Source: Phallusia mammillata (taxonomy: Eukaryota > Chordata > Ascidiacea > Phlebobranchia > Ascidiidae). From it: a stretch of 64,000 nt of DNA. The notes under the pieces are model-generated. The model worked only from the letters and a program-made list of their open reading frames with translations, did no database searches and was not told where the DNA came from. The stretch spans positions 62,001 to 126,000 of the forward strand of contig QLIY01000371.1 of NCBI GenBank assembly GCA_003260075.1. Direction: 5' to 3'. Shown here in pieces: positions 49,305 through 59,264 of this stretch. Each line of letters begins with the position of its first letter. The stretch's first letter is position 1. A program made the position numbers and the translations under genes.

Positions 49305-52300
49305 AGCCTTGCCAACGGTGAAGTCGGATTTAAAGATGTTGAAGATATCCGTGTTGATGAACCACTGGATGGCGCTGGACCACTGACAGTCGTCATTGGG
49401 GGGGGGGGAGTCTTGCCAATGGTGAAGTCGGATTTAAAGATGTTGAAGATATTCGTGTTGATGAACCACTGGATGGCGCTGGACCACTGACAGTCGTCAT
49501 TAAGCTGCACAGAGAGGGTATGATCTTTATGTGAACTTTATTTTATTGTTTATGAAAATCATTGTTTATGAAGCTACGGAGACTTTTACTTGAATTTTTA
49601 TAAGTTTTATCTGTTTGAAATTTGTTTTGACAACTTTGGAATAAGTGGGAAACATTCAGTATCAGTGTTTGTACTTGGAAGCAATATCTAGACCAGTGGT
49701 TCCCAACCTTTCGTTGACCGTGGCCCCCAAAAGTAACTTTTGAGCCTTGTGGCGCCCTTCAAGTAACCCTGTAGGACCTGTGGCCCCCTTAAAAATGTAA
49801 ATGGCAATCTCGTGTTGGAATTCGGTTCTATTTCGGCTTTAAACAGGTAGAATCGCACAAACAAAAATCCGTTATCGTGAAAAACTGCAATACAGACAAA
49901 TAGTATGTGAAATAGTCGATTAAATAAGGGTATAAAGTTAAAAAGAAAACGGCTTTTAGTGGGTGTTTCAGGTGAACCTACACCTGTGGCCCCCCTGGGG
50001 GGCCATGGGCCCTGGTTGGGAACCACTGATCTAGACGAATATAACGACCCAAATAGATGTAAAAAACGACATGCTTCATTGTTCAAACGTTTCGGCAAAT
50101 GCTCATGCCATCATCTGTGATATGAGGGGCCACATCAGTTAAATTACTGTGTGTTTCAAACTTACCAGGTTTGTCTGGTGAAGCGAATGTGGAATTGTCG
50201 TACCGAAGTATCGGTGATCGGAAGGCGGAGGTTGGATCCGATTTCACTCCCGGCCCCGATAACATATTTATGGCTCCTGGTCAGAGTGAGGTTTCCATAG
50301 AAATCACAATCCTACCGGATGATTTGCCGGAATTGGAGGAAATTATCACCGTTAGACTTGATAGGTTTGTTACACAATGACTCTTAGTCTAAAAAATCTG
50401 AAAACCTTGACCAAAACAATATTAGACAAGTGTAAACAAGTCATGTTAAAAATAAAGGGTGGTTTGTGTGAAGACAGTAGATTTTTAGAGAGGCTAAGTT
50501 TAATATATTCATACTGGGATCAACTCTAAAGCGTCGATGGAGACCAGGCATCACGGCATACATATCGATAAATCATTGTACGCCAAGCCTATTAAAGGCG
50601 CTGTACCGAATCAGCCGGTCTCCCAAGCATTCCTATATGGCAAGTCACAGGCTAGATTAACGTAGCCTGCGGTGGGATTCGAACCCACGACAGGAGCTTT
50701 TCCGGGACTCGCGTTTACCGACTGAGCTACACAGGCTATATTCATTAGCTTGTTTTTGATTATTTCCCCATTTCTACAAACTAAACCATCTAAGTCTAAT
50801 TGCGAAATGGGGGGGGGGGAATTGTGTGAAACAATAGTTTTATAGATTGGCTAAGATGTATACATTCATACTGGGATCAGCCCGGAAGCGTCGATGCAGA
50901 CCAGCGATCACGGCGCACATATCGATAAATCATAGTACGCCAGGTCTGTTCAAGGCGTTACACCGAATCAGCCGGTCACCAAGCATTCCCATATGTTAAG
51001 GCACAGGCTGGAAAATTCTAGCCTGCAGTGGGATTCGAACCCACGACAGAAGTTTTCCGGGACTCACGCTCTACCAACTGAGCTACACAGGCTATATTCA
51101 TTAGCTTGTTTTAGAGGGGGGGGGGCAAGGGTTTTGAAACAAAATTCGTAAAATGTTAAAGTTTTTTGGTTTTAATTTTTTAAATGTAGGCTTTTGGTAT
51201 TTGCAAATGTGTAAGTATGATTGGTAAAACGTTGTTTTTTAATTCGAGTTTTGAATTTATGCATTGGTATCAAGTCTGTCATGACGTTTTTACTCCACAT
51301 TTTTTAAATTCATCACTTTTTTATTAATAGGAAAACGAGTCACAAAGTGTGATTGTGACGATACAAAGAGAGCGGGGGGATTTAGCAAACCGACATGTTC
51401 TGTGTGACGTCATACCGGATGGAGGTTCTCAGTTCTATGGAGTTCCACGCGAGTTGGTTTTCAGACCAGGTGGGTTTGGTGTTAACAATGTTGGGGTTTT
51501 ATAGGTGTCATTTTTGTCATTTTTCTCAGTCGATGTTAACATATATTCACGAGGATAGAGCTATGATGTGCTGAAATGTCTCATAAAATTGTTATTATTC
51601 AATCGAACACGCATGGCTTTTCAGCTTGTTACTCCAGACAAAGAGTGCCGTTAGATCGCTATATTAGCCGATACGGACAATATCTTGGCACCAGCTGCCC
51701 TGTTGATTACTTTTGGTCGAAACAGTGTGCACTGTCTGCAGCTTAGCCTATCATGTTTTGGCTACATAGATTTTATATTTATTGTGCTTTGATGCTTCAT
51801 ATTAATCATATTAATAACTATTTGGGAACACTATGCACGGACTTGAAAAGTTCTATATACACCACTACCTTGNATATTTATTGTGCTTTGATGCTTTATA
51901 TTAATTATATTAATTACTATTTGTATCCGATAAACAATGTTGGATAAACTTATTCTATTCAAAACCCGTGCTTATTTTGCTGACACATGTAACCTATCTT
52001 TATGACGCAAAGTGTTTCTGATTCAGGTAAAAGATTCGAAGCAATTTCTTTGATTCCAAAAGACGACGAAATTCCCGAACTTGACCTCAATTACACAATC
52101 GGTGAGTTCAAGTTCATCTCGAACATCCAACTAATTTGTCACGAAATTTTTCGACACTTTTGTTGTGTAGTTTTGCGGGAATATGGGAATCCAGCCAGCG
52201 TTCTGGGTGAGCGCACATCCATCCACGTGACCATATTAGCCAATGACGAGCCTCACGGAGTGTTTGAATTTGCTGACGAAGGCGGGAAGGGGGGGGGGCT

Positions 52301-53862
52301 CTCATCACCAGCTGCCCTGTTGAGTACTTATAGGTCGAAACAGTGTGCACTGTCTGCAGCTTAGCCTATCATGTTTTGGCTACATAGCTTTTATATTTAT
52401 TGTGCTTTGATGCTTTATATTAATTATATTAATTACTATTTGTATCCGATAAACAATGTTGGATAAACTTATTCTATTCAAAACCCGTGCTTATTTTGCT
52501 GACACATGTAACCTATCTTTATGACGCAAAGTGTTTCTGATTCAGGTAAAAGATTCGAAGCAATTTCTTTGATTCCAAAAGACGACGAAATTCCCGAACT
52601 TGACCTCAATTACACAATCGGTGAGTTCAAGTTTATCTCGAATATTCGACAAAAATGTCACGAAAATTTTTCTCAAATTTGTCACGAAAATATTTCACAA
52701 ATTTGTCACGAAAATATTCGACACTTTTGTCACGAAAATATTGGATACATTCGTTGTGTAGTTCTGCGGGAATATGGGAATCCAGCCAGTGTTCTGGGTG
52801 AGCGCACATCGATACACGTGACGATATTAGGCAATGACGAGCCTCACGGAGTGTTTGAATTTGCTGACGAAGGCGGGAAAATGCTGACTCGGCAAAGCAT
52901 TGGTGGGTTTCAAACTTTGCATTGTGTGGCGGATAAAAGTGAAAGATGATTTTTTTTGAAGGTGAAAGCAAAGGTTCGACAAGTTTTGTTGCGTCATACT
53001 CAGTCAAGCGGAACCGCGGCACGTACGGTCACGTGACTGTCGATTGGAAGCTGTTGCCAGGGGAAACCGATGACGGGGGGGGGGACGTGGTTGAAGGTGA
53101 AAGGTGATTTTCTTTGAAGGTGAAAGTAAAGGTTCGACAAGCTTTGTTGCGTCATACTCAGTCAAACGAAACCGCGGCACGTATGGTCACGTGACTGTCG
53201 ATTGGAAGCTGTTGCCAGGGGAAACCGATGACGTCACCCCGACAAGTGGAACGTTGGAGTTTGCTGATGGCCAATCGGAGGTAAGTTTGTTGAACTGTAG
53301 GTGACCAGTGGATGTCGCAACACAATATTATGTGATGAACTTGATTCTTGGTGTTGCTTGGTAGGGATGAGCCGAGCCGAGCCAGAACCCGAGTACTCGG
53401 TACCGAGCGGGGGGGGGGGGGGGGGGGGGGGGCCTATAGTGTCGAAAGGGTTGCCAAGAATAAAATGACTGTTCTGAAAATTGCGTTGGATAGAGGAAAA
53501 ACGATATTATAAGGGCTTGTACAGCTTAATTTACCGCTGGTAGCGTAAGATCCTTGGGAAGCTACAAAACTGGCGTGAAATTGTAAATGTTGAAGACGTC
53601 ACAATGCACTTAACGTGAGATGTTCAGTGTTCGACCAAATAGAACATTTACAGTTTTAGCACATCCCGATTACTTGACATTATAAACAACCTGTGTGTGT
53701 TTCAGGGAATTATAACTCTACAGTCTTTGTCCGACGATATTCCGGAGCCAATGGAAGAATTCACAATTTTCCTCCACAACGCGACGATGGGAGCCGATGT
53801 AGGGTTGATCCGAAATGCTTCACTCATCATTAAGCCAAACGACAAAGCCATTTATTTCAAAG
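49304..53862 (+). CDS. ADGRV1: ADGRV1, exons 14-20: Calx-beta repeats 6-8, with lost exon sequence
   Basis: Exon 14 is about 49409-49517 (earlier partial allele about 49304-49398), reading LANGEVGFKDVEDIRVDEPL. Then 50169-50364 (PDDLPELEEIITVRLD), 51331-51469 (ENESQSVIVTIQRERGD), 52027-52101 with allele 52546-52620 (PKDDEIPELDLNYTIG), 52171-52290 cut with allele 52762-52902 (LGNDEPHGVFEFADEGGK), 52962-53075 cut with allele 53120-53280 (RGTYGHVTVDWKLLPGE), and 53706-53862 (SDDIPEPMEEFTIFL). Exon 15 ends phase 2 but the next recognised exon starts phase 0, so one exon carrying the usual NDDPxGVFEF linker is missing between 50365 and 51330. The acceptor side of exon 14 is hidden by a 31-G run. 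Confidence 0.8.
49694..50028. mobile_element. hAT-like MITE, CAGTGGTTCCCAACC family, perfect 8-bp target duplication
   Basis: The ends are CAGTGGTTCCCAACC and GGTTGGGAACCACTG, flanked by ATCTAGAC at 49686-49693 and 50029-50036. An older relative with eroded ends lies at about 54271-54464. It lies in ADGRV1 intron 14. Confidence 0.9.
50513..51092 (-). mobile_element. tRNA-derived SINE, two allelic copies
   Basis: Copy 1 is 50513-50736 and copy 2 is 50871-51092, split by a G run (50809-50818). Read on the minus strand, each begins GCCTGTGTAGCTCAG (A box), has GGTTCGAATCCCAC (B box) and closes a seven-pair acceptor-like stem with GCAGGC. A 150-base body follows, ending GATCCCAGT. The flanks TATATTCAT repeat at both ends. 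The D-stem in copy 1 and the anticodon stem in both copies are damaged, so these are not functional tRNA genes. Confidence 0.8.
51854..52545. repeat. N-marked and G-run-marked duplication around ADGRV1 exons 17-18
   Basis: An N at 51873 joins two copies of a TTTATATTTATTGTGC-containing stretch. The whole block holding exon 17 and most of exon 18 recurs downstream after a G run (52290-52297). The second copy also contains four copies of TTTGTCACGAAAAT-like units (about 52650-52745) absent from the first, an allelic length difference. Confidence 0.7.
53363..53408. mobile_element. Fragment of hAT-like MITE, TAGGGATGAGCCGAG family
   Basis: Only the left end survives before a 24-G run (53409-53432). 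The complete relative is at 62361-62776. Confidence 0.6.
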
Positions 53863-53989
53863 GTTGGTTTTCACCCATGGACCGATTGGCAACGGTTTCT
53901 TAATCAGTTGTGAATGTTTTTTTCCTGTCCGATCCCATGATTTCGGCTACAGTTGTGTTCAAGTGATTTGTAAAAAAACATTAATCACA

Positions 53990-54143
53990 TTGCGCCAGGC
54001 CTATTAAAGGCGTGTACCGAATCAAGTGGTCTCCCAAGCATTTCCATATGACAAGGCATAGGCTAGAAAATGTAGCCTGCGGTGGGATTAGAACCCACGA
54101 CAGGAGTCTTTCCGAGACTCACTCTACCAACTGAGCAACGCAG
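53990..54143 (-). mobile_element. tRNA-derived SINE, cut by G run, apparently absent from the other allele
   Basis: This is the same family as 50513-50736. The flanking sequence 53886-53977 recurs at 54155 onward, but there it continues without the SINE, suggesting an insertion polymorphism. Confidence 0.6.
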
Positions 54144-54525
54144 GGGGGGGGGGGGTTGGCAACGGTTTCTTAATCAGTTGTGAATGTTTTTTTCCTGTTC
54201 GATCCCATGGTTTCGGCTACAGTTGTATGTTAGTCATTTGTTCATACAACACAGCAGAAATTGCTTCCACGAAGCCGGTGGTTCCCTACCTTTTTTGTCC
54301 TGTGCACCCTTTTAGTCGACATTCAAATCTAATTCCCCCCTACAAATTTGGGTTGGCTAAAAGATCGTGCAGCAACAACACATAGCACAGACAGCCAGTG
54401 AGAGACTAATATTGTGACGCAAATTACCCCCTAGTGGGGAATTCCCCCATGGTTGGGAACCACTGCCTTAAGCAATGCCATAGCTGTTGAGGCAAGAAAC
54501 AACTTAACCTGATGTTTGTGATAAG

Positions 54526-55027
54526 GTGATGAGGATGTTGATGTAAGGGAAGGAGAAGATCTGATGCTGACCATCCATCGGGAGGCGACAGGATCGGATC
54601 AAACCTCGATCAGATTCCGAACATTCGTCATCAACAATGATGGGGGGGGGGCGTTGATGTGAGGGAGGGAGAAGATCTGATGCTGACCATCCATCGGGAG
54701 GCGACAGGGTCGGATCAAACCTCGATCAGATTCCGAACATTCGTCATCAACAATGATTCAACGGTGATCCCAGCCACTCCAGGGAAAGACTTTGATGACG
54801 TCACTACTGATGACGTCACCAATATGGTTGAGTTTTTACCGGGAGTGCTGGATGTTAGGATCAGTGTCCACGTGACTCAAGATGAGGATCCTGAAGATGA
54901 TGAAGTATTTTATGTTGAGGTAAACATTGTTGTTGATTTGTTATGTTTAATCAAATTAAAAAAATAAAATAAAATTAAACACCAGTTGGTTTGTTTATAC
55001 CAGGAGGTAAAAGTTATTGCGATTTTT

Positions 55028-55122
<95 letters not shown>

Positions 55123-57181
55123 GCTGATGTGAAGGTGATGATAACATTGTATTAATATGTGTTGCCAACTTTCTGACAGTTATATCACACCAGTTTCCTG
55201 ACATTTGATCTAGCATCATATAAAGCAAAGCTGGGTGTAAATGGAAACATTCACAAATGTAGTAAAGTTTATAAGTCAAGTCTCGTTAAATCTGATTGAA
55301 ATCAAGCTGAGCTCTTAAAAGCCATTACGTGCATAAACTGCTACATTTCACATAACCGAAATATTTTCTGACTAAATTTATGCGACTTTCCTAAACTGAA
55401 AAAACGCACAAGTGTTTATTTTGTATGTTTTGTATAGAATTAATTGTGATTGAACTTTAATTATTTGGTAGATGCTATTGTTAATAATTTCAACCCTTCG
55501 TTAGTTTTTGTAAAAGTTCGGTAACTTTAATAATCTCTCAGTTGTTCGGAACTCGTGGTGATTACGTCACATACGGAAACACTCGAATTCGTGCAACAAT
55601 TGTTCAGAATGACAATGCCAATGGAGTGTTTAAGTTCGATGCGCCTTATGACATAACAATGAAAGAGGGAATCTCACAAACCATCACGTAAGTGACGACA
55701 TAATTGAGTTAGTGACTAGTTTTAATCTTGTAAGGTTTTTGGAATTTTTGGGGTTGTCGCAAAAAGCTTAAATGTTGTGATGTCAGTTGTGATGAAAATA
55801 AATTCAATACTGTGATCAGCCCTTAAGATACAGACCAGCAATAATGGCACACTCATATGTAAATCACAGTACGGCAGGCCCAATAATGGCATACCACTCC
55901 TGTTGTGGGTTTGAATCCCACTGCAGGCTAGAATTTTCTAGCCGGTGCCTTGCCATATGGGAATGCTTGGTGACCGGCCGATTTGGTATCACGCCTTTAA
56001 TGGGCTTGGCGTAGGCCTACTGTGATGTTGCGCTGTCTTTGTTCATCAAGAAAAGTATATTTTTTGTTTTTCAACAGGATTATGCGATCTCGTGGCGAGT
56101 TTGGTGACGTTGATGTTCATTGGAAAATTATTCGTCACAATGACAGTACTAGTGATGTCATAATGCAACTTGCTGCACAGGTTCGGAAACGATTTTGCAA
56201 TCCGACTTGAAACCAAAAATTCTTGGATCTAAAGAGGACTTTTGTATCTTTTCAGGAACAAGCCAGTGATGAATTTGTTGAAAATGAGGGAATTGTTTCG
56301 TTTGTGGAAGGTCAAAGTTCAGGGGAACTCGTTTTGACCCCGAAATCTGATTCAATTCCTGAATACGAAGAAGATTTTGTTCTTGTCCTGCTCAATGTTT
56401 CAAGTAAGATTAAATATTTTGTGCACAGTTTGAGATAAATTCATGCACAACGCTTGCCTTCATATTGTTGTCACTCACAACACAATGCAGCACGAAATGT
56501 AAAAGTCAACTACAAATATGTTTAACATGGGTTTGTTTTTGAGATAAATCAATGAACAATTGTTTATTGGATGATCCTTACATCGCCTTGCAAATGTAGT
56601 GGTTGACATGCAAAAGCTTTAGATTTACATAAACTTCTAATATTACCCGATGCCCTAATTTGAATATGAAATAATTCCTGTTTGAATGTAGTGTGTCAAA
56701 GATTTGTTCATTGTTTGTGTTTGTATGATGTTTCAATGTTTCAAGAAAGAGTTTGATGAAACATTTTTGTGCATGGTTTAAGATAAATTCATGGACAGCG
56801 CTTACCTTGCCTTGTGGCAAATAGTGTTAAAGTAAACTGCAAATTCGTTTAACATAAGTTAGCATTTTCCCCGGAAAACCTTATTTTATCGTGGATGTTG
56901 TGAAAGTGTTTTGTGACTTTCAACTTATTTCCCCATCAGATGGAAAACCTCGACTTTCATCGAACACAAGCGAACTTTTGGTGAAAATCAAAGTTGAAAT
57001 TAACGACTTTCCCAAAGGCTGGATTTCTGTTGGGACTTCGCATGCGGAAATTGCTGAGGATGTGGAAAAAAGGGAAGCAGCGGAAATTGTGGAAAATACG
57101 GAAGAGAAGGAAATTCAGGAAATGCGGAATCACACAATTGTGGAAGTTGAACGGAGAATGGGAACTGACGGAAATGTAAAG
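54526..57181 (+). CDS. ADGRV1: ADGRV1, exons 21-25: Calx-beta repeats 9-10
   Basis: Exon 21 starts at 54526 and ends at 54919; its middle is duplicated (54537-54641 and 54653-54757) around a G run at 54642-54651, true length 278 bp. It reads DVREGEDLMLTIHREATG and DEDPEDDEVFYVE. Exons 22-25 are 55542-55687 (NDNANGVFKFDAP), 56078-56180 (RSRGEFGDVDVHWKI), 56256-56403 (GIVSFVEGQSSGE and SDSIPEYEEDFVLVLL) and 56940-57181. Exon 25 holds the NDFPKGWISVG linker followed by a Glu/Lys-rich stretch of about 30 residues (EDVEKREAAEIVENTEEKEI) that I do not recall from vertebrate ADGRV1. The phases are consistent. The intron after exon 21 contains a 92-base G run (55030-55121). Confidence 0.85.
55799..56026. 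mobile_element. Inverted pair of SINE fragments in ADGRV1 intron 22
   Basis: The left part matches the SINE tail in one orientation. The right part, with TGGGTTTGAATCCCACTGC and the body, is in the other orientation. The arms ATCACAGTACGGCAGGCC and GGCGTAGGCCTACTGTGAT can pair, so the transcript could form a long hairpin. Confidence 0.55.
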
Positions 57182-57311
57182 GTGAGATCCGTGTTTTCAT
57201 TTTTTCACCTGTTATTTTCAACCAGATGAGCTTTTTGATTTGTTGTGAAACGAAAGTAATTTTGATTTGATTTTAAGGGCTAAGTTTGCAAACTTTTCAT
57301 TTGTTTTCCAG

Positions 57312-58721
57312 ACCTTGTGGGAGATTTATCCGGCCAATGAGATTCCAGCTTTTCGCTGCAAGGATTTGTTGCTGTCTTCCACACCACATGGTGGAGCTGT
57401 TGTCACAACTGGACGCGAACATTCTGACACTTTTGCAATGAAGTTTCAAAAAGGTCGGTTTCACTTTCCGGGAAATTTGTAAAAATCAGCAAAAAATGTT
57501 TGGTTTCAAATTTTTTGTGTTCAAGGTGTATTACGATATTACGATAATTGTTTTACTGTCGATTGTTTTGGTTTTCATATCAAATTCTCTTAGTCGTTCC
57601 CATGTTTCAGGAAATTTAAGAAAATCAGTAAAGATTTTTTGGGTTTTAAAATATATTTGTGTTATGTTAAGTGGTTGTCAAAATATTGCGGTAATTTTTT
57701 TCTTGTCCATTTTTTTATTTTCTTGTAAGATTTTTTTGCATCACATTTAGGTTCGTTTGTTGTTGTTGGAAATTCCGACCAACCAAGTTTTCAGCAAAGT
57801 GGATTCAGTTTTTCAATCTGGTTGAAACTGGATCAAACCGGTTCTGGTGGGAGTGGGGAAGAATCTGTGACTCTGCTGCCTCTGGTGTCGAAACATCAAA
57901 ATCAAACTTTGTTGTTTTCAATCAGTGTGGAAATAAATGATGACGAAACAACAGTTCTGTTCAAATATAGGTTTGTGGCCAACTTCGTATATTTAATTGA
58001 TAAAATTCTTAATATTATTTGGTTTAGATGTAAGTTCAGAAAAAAACAGTCAGTCGTTCACCCTTTGGTTTTCAAGATATATATATATTTCGCTATTACA
58101 GCATCATCACTATCTTATTGAAATAGAATTCTATTGTGGGTAAACGACTAAGTGTTTCTGAACTAACATCTATTGCTATAAGGCGTTTTTAGTCTTCATT
58201 CACCAAGCAACAGACTGGGTGATTCCAGCTTTAAGTTACCATTACGAATAGGATTATTATTAAGTTTCAATTAATGATTTTATTTCATCAGACCCAACGA
58301 TTTGCACGAAAACCTTGAAACTTTGAAAATTCTTCTCGATCGTGACGTCATGATAGTCGACGCTCACTGGCACCATCTAGTGGTGACGTACACCGGTAGC
58401 GAAGTGGTTTCGTACATTGACGGAGAACAGAGAGGGCGATTGTAAGATTTCTGTGTTTGTTAATTGTTTAGTGCAAATAACAAACAAAAATGTTTTATTA
58501 CAAAGGGACATCAATACAGATCCACTTTATGACGTAACAAATGAAAATACAATTGTGCGAGTTGGCACAGAACAATCATCAGATTATGACATCACATACG
58601 AAGGATTAATGCAAGATGTTCGGGTTTATTTGTCCCCTTTGTCTCCAGTTCAAATACGACAGTTGTTTTATGTCAATGCTCATTATGACGTCACACCTAT
58701 TTCTGGTTACCTCCAATACAG
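57312..58721 (+). CDS. ADGRV1: ADGRV1, exons 26-29: internal LamG/pentraxin-like domain
   Basis: Exons: 57312-57453, 57751-57970, 58292-58441, 58506-58721. They read TGREHSDTFAMKFQKGSF, SGFSFSIWLKLDQTGSGG, AHWHHLVVTYTGSEV and SYIDGEQRGRL, then YEGLMQDVRVYLSPLSP and DVTPISGYLQYR. The FSIW, WHHL, YIDG and GLMQDVRVY segments are the core strands of the LamG/pentraxin-like domain that interrupts the Calx-beta chain of vertebrate ADGRV1 at about residue 1,300; here it starts near residue 1,230. The ISGYL sequence matches the human ISGYLEFRQGE from memory. This is the strongest evidence that the gene is ADGRV1 and not another Calx-beta protein. Confidence 0.92.
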
Positions 58722-58924
58722 GTAGAACATATGTCAAGTATTTTTTACCCTAAAACGGAAAAAAAATATTTTTGAAGACATGAAAAATATTAAATTTAAT
58801 ATTAACAAACATGGGAACGTGATGCTTAAAAACAGCATTAAAAATTTGATACATAAAATCTGTGATATTATAAACTATTTGAACAAAAGCCAAGCATAAA
58901 AGGTCTTCAAATGACTTTATATCA

Positions 58925-59141
58925 GTGGTTCTCAAACTCGGTTTACGAGGCCGCATGCGGCTCCCAACTGCTTATTTTGCAGCTCGCACCAGACCTCAGA
59001 AAACCACCAAAGGTTGCTATTTTAGCTTCTAAGGTAATAATCTTTCGTGATTTTCTCAAGGTTTCGTTTTTTTGCGGCTCCCTGCACACTTAAAAAAATA
59101 TCATTTGGCCCCGACAATAAAAAAGTTTGAGAACCATTGGT
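58925..59141. mobile_element. hAT-like MITE, CAGTGGTTCTCAAACT family
   Basis: The ends are CAGTGGTTCTCAAACT and AGTTTGAGAACCATTG. The flanks CTTTATAT and GTTTATAT match at seven of eight positions. It lies in ADGRV1 intron 29. Confidence 0.8.
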
Positions 59142-59264
59142 TTATATTTACTATTGAGATACTTTAGTATGTGTGAAAATCTGTCCGTTGTATAAATGAT
59201 TTCGGACAGAAATTTTTGGATTTGCATAATATCAATTTAATCTCTTCCCCACATTTTCTTCTAG

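Noticed and set aside
50640-50736. Genuine tRNA gene on the minus strand
   Set aside because: Acceptor stem and B box look good, but the D-stem and anticodon stem are broken, a conserved non-tRNA body follows, and related copies exist nearby; it is a SINE head.
54995-55279. Proline-rich open frame on the minus strand
   Set aside because: It exists only because of the 92-base G run. The similar poly-Gly/Pro frames at 49142-49510 and 63402-63787 fall for the same reason.
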